From assembly GCA_038131695.1 (NCBI GenBank), contig JAYPQA010000013.1, positions 1 through 64,000 of the forward strand: DNA of 64,000 bases. Reading direction: 5' to 3'. Below are positions 56,555-64,000 of the stretch, piece by piece. The first letter of the stretch is position 1; each line of letters starts with the position of its first letter. This stretch comes from JADHLK01 sp038131695 (GTDB taxonomy: Bacteria > Pseudomonadota > Alphaproteobacteria > Puniceispirillales > Puniceispirillaceae). The notes under the pieces were generated by a model. It saw only the letters and a list, made by a program, of their open reading frames with translations, did not search any database and was not told where the DNA came from. The position numbers and the translations under genes are program-made.

Positions 56555-56809
56555 CTACCCCGTTATCTGCCCCGTCAAATATCCGGGCGAGAGCAGCCAG
56601 CTGGTCGAATAGCTTGCCTGATATTCAGCCGCGTGCCAGCGCATGATCAAAATGGCCAGCACCGCCAGCCCGGCGAACAGCGCATATTGCACCAGTCGCT
56701 TGTTGCGCGCCGGCCAGTCCTGTTTTTCCACAAAACGCAAGATCAGCCAGACCAGCCCACCCGCCAGCAAAAACCCCAGCCCACCTATCAATACTGTATC
56801 CTGTCCCAT
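56555..56809 (-). CDS. Small two-helix membrane protein, unknown
   Basis: The 84-residue product (ATG 56809) has two hydrophobic helices (VLIGGLGFLLAGGLVWLILR and LVQYALFAGLAVLAILIMRW) separated by a charged loop (EKQDWPARNKR). No family is recognised. It is upstream of the reductase in the same direction and may share its transcript. Confidence 0.6.
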   Translation of the reverse strand: MGQDTVLIGGLGFLLAGGLVWLILRFVEKQDWPARNKRLVQYALFAGLAVLAILIMRWHAAEYQASYSTSWLLSPGYLTGQITG

Positions 56810-56920
56810 GCCGGCCTCTTTATCCCCTGCTTGCAAAGTTGCATAAAACCGTTCTCAGGATAGAATGGGCCAGACGGCTTGACCAGCCCCTATCACGGGT
56901 ATTTTTTGAGGAGAATCACC

Positions 56921-57142
56921 ATGCTTGCAAAATCTGCTTCCCATTTGCAGCAGGCCGGGGAAAGCTGGAGGGAACATCGGCGCTTTGCCTGGTTTTATGC
57001 CGGTCACTGCCTGGCCGCCTCATTCATGGCATTGATTCACGGGCTGATGCCGGCCTGGTTCGAGACTTCAGCCAGCGACCGGGTGAAAATGCTGGCAGAT
57101 CCAGACCGGCTGCGCGCCGCTTTTCACAAGAAACGTCCCTAA
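56921..57142 (+). CDS. DUF6356 family protein
   Basis: The 73-residue product reads HLQQAGESWREHRRFAWFYA, then HCLAASFMALIHGLMPAWFE and a short polar tail (DPDRLRAAFHKKRP). The 'ESW.EH..FA' start, one hydrophobic helix and 'HGLMP..FE' ending fit DUF6356, small alphaproteobacterial membrane proteins of unknown role. ATG 56921 follows a GAGGAGAA site. Confidence 0.72.
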   Translation: MLAKSASHLQQAGESWREHRRFAWFYAGHCLAASFMALIHGLMPAWFETSASDRVKMLADPDRLRAAFHKKRP

Positions 57143-57406
57143 CAATGCGTGTTTGTCTGCAGAAACAACACATCCTATAAGAGCAATTTTCCAGTTTTTC
57201 TGTGAAAAATCTGTCTTTTTTTTCATCATATTTTCAGATAGTTAACAAAGAAACTGCGACAAAAGTGACCATCTGGCCCAGCCTTTTCTTGCCTGTGGGA
57301 AATATTTTGTTAATGTTTCGCTTCTAGGGGAGTTTCATCCGGGCAGGCTCGGGTGGGATTCAAAAAAAGTAGGACGTTCTGGAACGAGACCTTTTAGGAG
57401 TGTCCT
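57143..57406. promoter_or_regulatory. AT-rich upstream region of the proteorhodopsin gene
   Basis: The 260 bases before the rhodopsin ATG are richer in A and T than the surrounding genes, with T runs near 57215 and a TTGTTAATGTTT element near 57308. An AGGAG ribosome binding site stands six bases before ATG 57407. A promoter must be present but no -35/-10 pair is unambiguous. No coding potential was found. Confidence 0.45.
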
Positions 57407-58174
57407 ATGTCAATCAAATCTGCAATTAGATTTGCCATTCCGACCGTTGTGCTGTCCTCAATTCCGGCAGTGGCAATGGCGGAAGCTAACCTGCAATCAG
57501 ATGATTTTGTGGGCATCAGCTTCTGGCTGATTTCCATGGCGCTGGTTGCGTCAACTGCTTTCTTCTTCCTGGAGACCCAGCGGGTTTCTGCGAAGTGGAA
57601 GACTTCCCTGGTCGTGTCCGGCCTGGTGACCCTGATCGCAGCCGTGCATTATTTCTATATGCGCGATGTGTGGGTATCCACCGGTGATACACCGACCGTT
57701 TATCGCTATATTGACTGGCTGATTACCGTGCCGCTGCTCATGATCGAATTCTATTTGATCCTGCGGGCCATTACAGCTGTGTCAGGCGGCGTTTTCTGGC
57801 GGCTGACAATCGGCACGCTGGTGATGCTGATCGGCGGCTATCTGGGTGAGGCCGGCTACATCAATGTAACCGTTGGCTTCATCATCGGGATGGCAGGCTG
57901 GGCCTACATCCTGTATGAAATCTTTGCCGGTGAAGCTGGCAAGGTTGCCGCAGGTGAAGCGCCTGCTTCCGTGCAGTCCGCTTATTCAACCATGCGCTGG
58001 ATTGTGACCATCGGCTGGGCGATTTACCCGCTGGGTTACTTCTTCGGCTATATGGCTGGCGGTGCTTCCATGGAAAGCCTGAACATCATCTACAACCTGG
58101 CAGACGTTCTGAACAAGATCGCATTCGGTGTTATCATCTGGAATGTGGCTGTGACTGAATCAGAAGCCAAGTAA
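57407..58174 (+). CDS. pop: Proteorhodopsin, green-absorbing type
   Basis: The 255-residue protein has a signal-like N-terminus (IPTVVLSSIPAVAMA) and seven helices. Key residues are D103 (proton acceptor), T107 and E114 (donor) in YIDWLITVPLLMIEFYLIL, H81 in AAVHYFYMRDVWV, and the retinal-binding K237 in LADVLNKIAFGVIIW; all are offset by +6 from the classical numbering D97, T101, E108, H75, K231. L111 (classical 105) predicts green absorption. DTE at these positions marks a light-driven outward proton pump. Expression is followed by a strong terminator, so it can be transcribed apart from the carotenoid genes. Confidence 0.97.
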   Translation: MSIKSAIRFAIPTVVLSSIPAVAMAEANLQSDDFVGISFWLISMALVASTAFFFLETQRVSAKWKTSLVVSGLVTLIAAVHYFYMRDVWVSTGDTPTVYRYIDWLITVPLLMIEFYLILRAITAVSGGVFWRLTIGTLVMLIGGYLGEAGYINVTVGFIIGMAGWAYILYEIFAGEAGKVAAGEAPASVQSAYSTMRWIVTIGWAIYPLGYFFGYMAGGASMESLNIIYNLADVLNKIAFGVIIWNVAVTESEAK

Positions 58175-58186
58175 GCAAGCTTTGCG

Positions 58187-58231
58187 GCCGGGCAGCGGCC
58201 TTCATATCTGCTGCCCGGCTGTTTATTTTTT
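58187..58231 (+). terminator. Rho-independent terminator after proteorhodopsin
   Basis: GCCGGGCAGC (58187-58196) pairs perfectly with GCTGCCCGGC (58210-58219) around a 13-base loop, and TGTTTATTTTTT follows (58220-58231). A ten-base GC-rich stem with a U tract is a classical terminator. It lies 12 bases after the rhodopsin stop and before crtE. Confidence 0.93.
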
Positions 58232-58305
58232 AAGCGTAAATTTTTGACCATTGCTTTTTGCGTATTTTGGCCCCTGTTCCGGCCCGCTTGTTGGTGAGGT
58301 GTTCG

Positions 58306-59331
58306 ATGCCTGATAGTCTGCCTGCTTCTGTATCCATCCAGATACCGGCCCTGCAGCTAGCCCGTCCGCAAATGCCGGAAGGCGAGAATCGGCTCAGCCG
58401 CTTTATCGAACGCCACCTGCCCGCTGCAGACCATCCCTTGCACGCACCCGCCCAGCATCATTTTGCCAAGCCCGGCAAGCAGCTGCGCGGACGCATGGCC
58501 CTCGCCTCAGCTGAGGCGTTCGGGGCAGACAGCCTGGCCGCCTTGTGCTGGGCCGCCTCGGTAGAGCTGCTGCACAATGCCTCGCTGGTGCATGATGATA
58601 TTTGTGATGGCGATATGATAAGGCGCGGGCGGGCGTCGGTCTGGGGCAAATTTGGCCGCGATATGGCCCTGGCCCTTGGCGACTGGCTGATTGCCCTGTC
58701 CTTTGAGCTGGCCGGCGAAGCCGCCCGCCTGTCCGGCATCCCGCAGCTGCCGGTAATTCTGGCCCGCCACATGAAAACCACCACCACCGGCCAGGCGATG
58801 GAATTCCAGACCGGCAGCTATCCGGACTGGGCGAGCTATCTCAATATCAGTGCCGGCAAGACGGCGCCGCTGTTTGTCGCCCCGGTTGAGGGGGTCGCCT
58901 GGCTGGCCGGGCGCACCAGCCTGATTGATCCGATCAGCCGGTTTTTCACCGCTGCCGGCATCTGCTACCAGATTGCCAATGATATCCAGAATGTGCTGGG
59001 CACAGACGGCGCGGCCAGCCCGGCCTCAGATTTGTTGCGGCGCGCGCCCAATGCGGTGATTGTCCAGTTCAATGCCAGCCTGCCAAACAGCCGCAAAAAG
59101 GCTTTTGCTGACTGGCTGGCCTCTGGCGATACCGAACAGGCCGGGCAATGGCAGGACCGGCTGGTCAATTCCGGGGCGATTACCGCCAGTGCGGCTGAAA
59201 TGAATCAGCTTCTGGCCGAGGCGCGCGACTGTGCAGGCTGCCTGCCTGCCGAGGTGGGCGCGGTGATCGGCCCGATGATGCAGCAGCTGCAACGCGTCTG
59301 TGGCCAGATTTCAGCCGCCTGCCCGAGCTGA
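58306..59331 (+). CDS. crtE: Geranylgeranyl diphosphate synthase-like polyprenyl synthetase
   Basis: CrtE makes the C20 precursor of phytoene. The 341-residue protein has GKQLRGRMALASAEAFG, the first aspartate-rich motif HDDICDGD (residues 97-101 DDICD) and the KTTTTGQAMEFQTG and SAGKTAPLF segments. The second aspartate-rich site reads NDIQN (residues 225-229) rather than DDxxD, a variant whose effect is unknown. ATG 58306 (MPDSLPASVSIQI) has GAGG before it; the frame is open 16 codons upstream. It is the first gene after the rhodopsin terminator. Confidence 0.9.
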   Translation: MPDSLPASVSIQIPALQLARPQMPEGENRLSRFIERHLPAADHPLHAPAQHHFAKPGKQLRGRMALASAEAFGADSLAALCWAASVELLHNASLVHDDICDGDMIRRGRASVWGKFGRDMALALGDWLIALSFELAGEAARLSGIPQLPVILARHMKTTTTGQAMEFQTGSYPDWASYLNISAGKTAPLFVAPVEGVAWLAGRTSLIDPISRFFTAAGICYQIANDIQNVLGTDGAASPASDLLRRAPNAVIVQFNASLPNSRKKAFADWLASGDTEQAGQWQDRLVNSGAITASAAEMNQLLAEARDCAGCLPAEVGAVIGPMMQQLQRVCGQISAACPS

Positions 59332-59394
59332 CAAATTTTGTATAAAAAGCCTGCTGCGGTCATCCATTTGCCGCCAGCTGTGCTATAAGAAAGT

Positions 59395-60921
59395 ATGGAC
59401 GGGCTGGGTTTCAACACAAAACAGGGTCGCCGCCTGCTGGTCATTGGCAGCGGGTTTGGCGGGATAGCTGCTGCCTTGCGGATGCGGGCAAAAGGCCATG
59501 AGGTCACGCTGATTGAGCGGCTCGGGGCGCTGGGCGGGCGCGCCCAGACATTTGAAAGAGGCGGCTTTCGCCATGATGCCGGCCCGACCGTTATCACCGC
59601 CGCGTTCCTGTTTGATGAGCTGTTTGAGCTGTTTGGCGAGACGCGCGCTGACCATCTGGATTTCCGCCCGCTTGATCCCTGGTATCGCTTTTACTTTGAG
59701 CCAACCGGAGAGCAGTTTGACTATCGCCCGTCGCTGGAAGATACGAATGCGGAAATTGCCCGTTTCAATCTGGCTGACATAGAGGGGTATCGCAAGCTGG
59801 TTGCGACCTCAAAAGAGATTTTTGACATTGGTTTTGAGCAGCTGGCCGACAAGCCCTTTACCCGTTTCGGGGCGATGACGGCCCAGCTGCCTGCCTTGCT
59901 GCGCTTGAAAAGCTGGATGAGTGTTGCCCAGCTGGTGAACCGCCATATCAAGCATCCGTTGCTGCAGCAGGCTTTTTCCATCCATCCGCTGCTGGTTGGC
60001 GGCAATCCGTTTGATACCACCTCCATCTATGCGCTGATCCATTATCTGGAGCGGCGCTGGGGCGTGTGGTTCTGCATGGGCGGGACTGGCAAGCTGGTGG
60101 CTGAGCTGGGCCAGCTGATGGAACGCGCCGGGGTCGCTCTGGAGCTGAATACCGATATTGCCGAAATCACCGAAAAAGACGGGCGCGTATCCGGGGCCCG
60201 CAGCACCGATGGCCGGTTTTTCCCGGCCGATGCGATTATCTGCAATGCCGACCCGCCCACCGTCTATGCCCAGATGCTGCCCAGCCAGAAACGCCGCCGC
60301 AAGCGCTTGCTGCCGGAAAGGCTGACCCGCTATTCAATGGGGCTGTTCGTGCTGTTTTTCGGCACTGAGCAGTGCTATCCGGATGTCGCCCATCATACGA
60401 TCTGATGGGCAAGCGCTATAAATCGCTGTCTGAAGGATATTTTTAACCGCAAGATTCTGGCTGAGGATTTTTCCCTTTACCTGCACCGGCCCACCGCCAC
60501 TGACCCCAGCTTTGCCCCGCCCGGCAAGGACAGTTTTTATGTTCTCTGCCCGGTTCCCAATCTGCAAGGGGAGGTCGATTGGCAAAAAGAGGGGCCGGCC
60601 TTGCGCGACCGGATTGTCGCGGCCCTGGATAAAAGCCTGCTGCCCGGCCTGTCGCAGACCATTACCGAAGATTTCTGGATGGGGCCGGAAGATTTCCGCA
60701 ATGATTACCGTTCCATGCATGGGGCCGGTTTTTCCATCGCACCGATTTTTGCCCAATCCGCCTGGTTCCGCTATCATAATCAGGACCCGCATCTGCCCAA
60801 TCTCTATTTTGCCGGGGCTGGCACGCATCCCGGCGCAGGCTTGCCGGGCGTGCTTTGTTCGGCCAAAGTGGTGGAACAGCTGATGACCGGACAGGAGGAA
60901 TTTCTGGCCAAGGCAGAATGA
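59395..60921 (+). CDS. crtI: Phytoene desaturase, frameshifts near 60400-60445
   Basis: CrtI converts phytoene to lycopene. The N-terminal FAD motif is LLVIGSGFGGIAAALRMRAK, with GGRAQTFERGGFRHDAGPTV, and AFSIHPLLVGGNPFDTTSIY in the middle. The first frame stops after QCYPDVAHHTI; subsequent frames hold KRYKSLLKDIF-like and FNRKILAEDFSLYLHRPTA sequence, then FYVLCPVPNLQG, and the C-terminal FAD-contact motif LYFAGAGTHPGAGLPGVLCS. Joined length is about 508 residues, as expected. The stop overlaps an ATG at 60918 (ATGA). Confidence 0.95.
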
Positions 60922-61939
60922 CAATCCAGTCAGGATGACAGCTGAAACAGGCCGGTCTGCCGGCCGGAAAGTGGGAATTCGGGGAAACAAGAAAGTAGTC
61001 AGCCAGCCAGCCAGCATCAACAGGCCGCGCCCTCTCCGCCAGCAATGAGACGCTGGACCCGCGCACCAGCCTGGCCCGCAATGGCCGCAGTTTTTTCTGG
61101 GCCTCGCGCCTGCTGGGGCCGCAGATGGCGGCACGCGCGGCTGGCCTTTATGCCTTTTGCCGGGTGCTGGATGATATGGCTGACGGGGATATTCCCGGCG
61201 GGCCGGACAGGCTGGCCAGCATCAAAACCCGCCTGCAAAACGGCAGCGGCCCGGTGGACCCGGCCCTGGCCGGGTTTTTGCCGCTGATGGCTGAGACCGG
61301 CATACCGGCGCGCCCGCTCCTGCATCTGATTGACGGCTTGCTACAGGATCAGCAAGAGGTCGCGCTGGAGGAGGAGGCAGATTTGCTGCGCTATTGCTAC
61401 CGGGTAGCCGGCACGGTCGGGCTGATGATCTGCCCGGTTCTGGACTGCCGGGATCAGGCGGCCTGGCCCTTTGCCATTGATCTGGGCATGGCCATGCAGA
61501 TGACCAATATTGCCCGCGATGTTCTCGAAGATGCCCAGCTGGGGCGGCGCTATTTGCCGGCCAGCTGGCCGGGCCGGTTTCTCCGGCTGGAATAAGCCGG
61601 GCAGCAAGCCAGCCGGGCAGCGCCGAGGCCCGGCAAATCCGTCAGGCAACAGCGCGGCTGCTGGGGCTGGCAGACCGCTATTACCGCAGTGCCGAGGCCG
61701 GGATGGGTGCCCTGCCCTGGCGCGCCAGAGCCGCGATTATGGTGGCTGGCCGTGTCTATCGCCAGATCGGGGTTGAATTGCAGGCAGGCGGGCTGAACTG
61801 GCAGGCCGGGCGGGTGGTCACCTCAAATTTCAGCAAGAGCCGGGCCAGCCTTGCCGGGCTGCTGGCCTTGCCCAGAGTGCCGGGGCGGCTGCCTGCCCAT
61901 GACAAATCGCTGCATGATGCGCTGGCAGGGCTGGTTTGA
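60918..61939 (+). CDS. crtB: Phytoene synthase, frameshifted at both ends
   Basis: CrtB joins two geranylgeranyl diphosphates to phytoene. Core motifs are ARNGRSFFWASRLL, YAFCRVLDDMAD with the DDxxD, YCYRVAGTVGLMICPVL and MTNIARDVLEDAQLGRRYLP. The frame is lost after WPGRFLRLE and resumes in another frame as ARLLGLADRYYRSAEAGM, RARAAIMVAGRVYRQIG and RVVTSNFSKSRASL. The N-terminus is uncertain: ATG 60918 couples to the crtI stop and is in the right frame, but TGA 60936 and TAG 60996 follow; ATG 60935 is in another frame. An indel near 61000-61045 is likely. Stop overlaps the crtY ATG. Confidence 0.9.
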
Positions 61940-63060
61940 TGGCGCCTGATGCAGCTGAAAATCTGGCCGCTGAGATTGCTGTTCTGGGGGCTGGCTGCGC
62001 CGGACTCAGCCTTGCTGCTGCGGCCAGCCCGCAACAGGCAGACCAGATGCTGCTGGTTGGCCCGCCAGATGACCGCCCGTCCCATATTTGGGGGTTCTGG
62101 CAGATGCCCTGGCTGGATCAACCGGCCAGACTGGCCCGCAAGAGCTGGCAAAAATGGCTGATCGCAACCCATGCCGGAAGCCATATCCAGCAGGCAAGCC
62201 AGCATCCCTATCATGCGCTGGACAGTGCTGTCTGGCTGGCGGATTGCCGCGCCAGAATAGCCAGCAACCGCCTGCGCCACATCACCAGCCCGGCTGAACG
62301 GCGCAAGGATGGCCAGCTCTGGGCCGGCCAGCAGCCCCTGTCAGCCAGCCGGGTGCTGGATGCCCGCCCGCCTTCAGCGCAGCCCGGTATCCTCTTGCAG
62401 CATTTTCTGGGCTATGAAATCACCGCCCCGCAGGATCTGTTTGACCCGGCTGTTGCCCGGCTGATGGATTTTCGCACCGATCAATCCAAGGGGCTGAATT
62501 TTATCTATCTTTTGCCCTTTGACCGGCGGCGGGCGCTGGTTGAATCGACCTTCTTCTCAGCACAGCCGCAGCCTGAGCCCGTCTATGATCAGCTGATTCG
62601 CGGCTATCTGAAAGAGCAGTTTGGCCTGACCGGCTTTGAGATCACACACCGTGAAAAGGGCCTCATCCCGATGGGGGCTGTTCAGCCGCATGACCCGCTG
62701 ATCGCAGAACGGTTTGGCGGCAATGGCGGGGCAGTGCGCGCCTCCAGCGGCTATGCTTTTGGCTTTATCCAAAGACAGATCGCCCGGATGCTGGAAGGGG
62801 GCACAGCCATTGCCCGCCCACACCCGCCGCACCGCCGCTTTGATATCTGGATGGATCAGGTGTTTTTGCGGGTTTTGGCCAGGGATCCGGCCAGCGCCCC
62901 GGCACTGTTTCTGGCACTGGCGCGCGCGCTGGATGGCGATGCGATGGCCCGCTTCCTGTCCGGTATTGCCCAGCCGGCCGACTATCTGGCAGTGCTGCGG
63001 GCCATGCCGACACGCCGTTTTCTCAGCGCAGCCCTTGCCGGGCCGGGCAGGCAGCCATGA
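61939..63060 (+). CDS. crtY: Lycopene beta-cyclase
   Basis: CrtY cyclises lycopene to beta-carotene. The 373-residue protein has the FAD-binding start EIAVLGAGCAGLSLAAAASP, HIWGFWQMPWLDQ, VLDARPPS, QHFLGYEI and MDFRTDQSKGLNFIYLLPFD, and ends with RASSGYAFGFIQRQIARML and FDIWMDQVFLRVLARDP, all typical of CrtY-type cyclases. The ATG overlaps the crtB stop (TGATG) and the stop overlaps the blh start (ATGA), so the operon is translationally coupled. The frame is intact. Confidence 0.95.
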   Translation: MAPDAAENLAAEIAVLGAGCAGLSLAAAASPQQADQMLLVGPPDDRPSHIWGFWQMPWLDQPARLARKSWQKWLIATHAGSHIQQASQHPYHALDSAVWLADCRARIASNRLRHITSPAERRKDGQLWAGQQPLSASRVLDARPPSAQPGILLQHFLGYEITAPQDLFDPAVARLMDFRTDQSKGLNFIYLLPFDRRRALVESTFFSAQPQPEPVYDQLIRGYLKEQFGLTGFEITHREKGLIPMGAVQPHDPLIAERFGGNGGAVRASSGYAFGFIQRQIARMLEGGTAIARPHPPHRRFDIWMDQVFLRVLARDPASAPALFLALARALDGDAMARFLSGIAQPADYLAVLRAMPTRRFLSAALAGPGRQP

Positions 63061-63914
63061 CAGAATTGGGGCTGACAGGCTGGCTGGCGCTGGGATTTGT
63101 GATGGCAATCGGATTGCCGCACGGGGCGTTTGACGGAGCCGTGGCCCTGCATCTGGGGCTGCGCCGCGCGCATCAGATGGCGGCCTTCCTGCTGGCCTAT
63201 CTGGTGATAGCCGGGCTGGTTATCGCCTTCTGGCTGGGCAGCCCGGAATTGGCCCTGACCCTGTTTCTGGCACTGTCCATGCTGCATTTCGGGCTGGCTG
63301 ACAGCCGCCCGGCCCGCCTGCTGCCGGACTGGCTACAGGCTTTTTGCCATGGCGGGCTGGTCAGCCTGCTGATCCCGCTGGCCCATCGCCAGGAGACAGA
63401 ACAGCTCTTTATCCAGCTCACCAGCGGGCCGACACCTGTCCTCTGGCAGCTGCTTGAGGCGGGCGGGCTGGTCTGGGCGGTGGTTTTGACCGGGCTGGTT
63501 CTCTTGTCCCTTTTTCGGGCGAATTTGCGCCAGATGGTGCTGGAGATAGCCCTGCTGGCCGCGCTGCTCTGGCTGCTGCCGCCGCTGGCCGGGTTTGCCT
63601 TTTATTTTTGCGCCGTGCATTCTGCCCGCCATTTCCGGCGCATCTGGCAAGCCCTATCCAGCCAGCATGGGCGGGCCCAGCTGCTTATCGGGGCCGCGGT
63701 TCTGACACTGGCCAGCTGGGCCGGGGCAGCCCTGTTCTTTTACTGGCTTTCCGCCAGACAGGATTTGTCCGCTGCCGGGCTGCAAACGGTCTTTATTCTG
63801 TTGGCGGCGCTGACAGTCCCGCATATGCTGTTGATAGATGGATGGTTTCGCCCGCGCGGATTTGATCGCCCGGGCCGCGGGAATAAGGATAATGACGCGT
63901 TTCAGCAAAAGTGA
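63057..63914 (+). CDS. blh: Beta-carotene 15,15'-dioxygenase, Brp/Blh family
   Basis: Blh cleaves beta-carotene into two retinals, the rhodopsin chromophore. The 285-residue membrane protein has the iron-binding histidine motifs IGLPHGAFDGAVALHLG, LSMLHFGLADS, AVHSARHFRRIW and LTVPHMLLIDGWF spread across about eight hydrophobic helices. Its ATG overlaps the crtY stop and its end overlaps the next gene by 23 bases. Complete and undamaged. Confidence 0.95.
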   Translation: MTELGLTGWLALGFVMAIGLPHGAFDGAVALHLGLRRAHQMAAFLLAYLVIAGLVIAFWLGSPELALTLFLALSMLHFGLADSRPARLLPDWLQAFCHGGLVSLLIPLAHRQETEQLFIQLTSGPTPVLWQLLEAGGLVWAVVLTGLVLLSLFRANLRQMVLEIALLAALLWLLPPLAGFAFYFCAVHSARHFRRIWQALSSQHGRAQLLIGAAVLTLASWAGAALFFYWLSARQDLSAAGLQTVFILLAALTVPHMLLIDGWFRPRGFDRPGRGNKDNDAFQQK

Positions 63915-64000
63915 CAGACAGGCCCGGTCCCGCAAGGATGCCCATCTTGATCTGGCTAAATCAGACGCCGCTTCACAGGACGGCCCACAGCCCGCTGATG
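63892..64000 (+). CDS. fni: Type 2 isopentenyl-diphosphate isomerase, N-terminal part (cut by the window end)
   Basis: An ATG at 63892 with AAGGATA just upstream opens a frame reading TRFSKSDRQARSRKDAHLDL, then AKSDAASQDGPQPAD, to the last base. 'RKDAHLDLA' is the conserved start of the FMN-dependent type 2 enzyme (Fni/Idi2), which interconverts isopentenyl and dimethylallyl diphosphate. Its place after blh matches proteorhodopsin carotenoid clusters known from marine bacteria. Only about 36 residues are visible. Confidence 0.75.
   Translation, partial: MTRFSKSDRQARSRKDAHLDLAKSDAASQDGPQPAD

Noticed and set aside
57407..58174. Rhodopsin as a sodium or chloride pump or sensory type
   Set aside because: The acceptor-donor set D-T-E (103, 107, 114) is that of proton pumps, and no transducer gene is adjacent.

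Overview
The window looks like a chromosomal segment of a marine, proteorhodopsin-bearing alphaproteobacterium. Evidence: the gene order greA-carB-carA / yqeY-dnaG-rpoD, the petA-petB-petC (cytochrome bc1) operon, the cca-DUF6111-CoA pyrophosphatase-DUF1285 block, alphaproteobacterial families (ELM1-like, COQ9-like, YbjN, UbiK), and a proteorhodopsin gene followed by a complete retinal pathway. The moderately high GC content plus PR-crtEIBY-blh-idi suggests the SAR116 (Puniceispirillum-like) group; that is inference and was not tested by phylogeny. No prophage, insertion sequence, CRISPR array or rRNA operon was seen.

Layout. 1-2.2 kb: 3' part of a hydantoinase/oxoprolinase, a decayed brnT toxin next to an intact brnA antitoxin, and a DUF1761 membrane protein. 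2.3-9.4 kb: uvrB, aspartate aminotransferase, msrP, an ELM1-like protein, an Lrp/AsnC regulator and greA. 9.5-18.7 kb: carB-carA divergent from yqeY-dnaG-rpoD-tRNA(CAU). 18.7-25.4 kb: GT25 glycosyltransferase, a major porin with a structured leader, a Ca2+/Na+ antiporter, uvrC and pgsA. 25.5-32 kb: ilvE, a PetP/PetR-like regulator pair with a histidine kinase, csaA-like, COQ9-like, proC, ybjN, ubiK. 32-39 kb: lgt-methyltransferase-pgeF, prs, rplY-pth-ychF. 39-45.4 kb (minus strand): petABC, hemF, cca, DUF6111, NUDIX, DUF1285. 45.5-52.7 kb: an unknown protein, an ArsR-TauE-TIGR02186 sulfur-export module, UspA, a cyclophilin, glycerate 2-kinase and tungstate-type ABC genes tupBC. 52.7-56.8 kb (minus strand): a dimethylglycine/sarcosine-type dehydrogenase with a ferredoxin-reductase-like flavoprotein. 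57.4-64 kb: proteorhodopsin, a strong terminator, then crtE-crtI-crtB-crtY-blh-idi2 with overlapping start/stop codons, running off the end.

How it works together: crtE to blh convert isoprenoid precursors to beta-carotene and then retinal, the chromophore of a proton-pumping rhodopsin whose residues (D103, T107, E114, K237, L111) predict a green-absorbing outward pump. The bc1 complex and PetPR-like regulators belong to respiratory energy conservation; the idi2 gene feeds the carotenoid route.

Important caveat: about 19 genes carry apparent one- or two-base frameshifts, including rpoD, petA/B/C, uvrC, hemF, cca, crtI and crtB. Joining the pieces gives family-typical lengths, and several breaks lie at short homopolymers. 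I read these as residual indel errors in the sequence rather than as real pseudogenes. I found no convincing undescribed system; the least explained items are two micro-ORFs, the porin leader hairpins, and a promoter-palindrome region upstream of uvrC.
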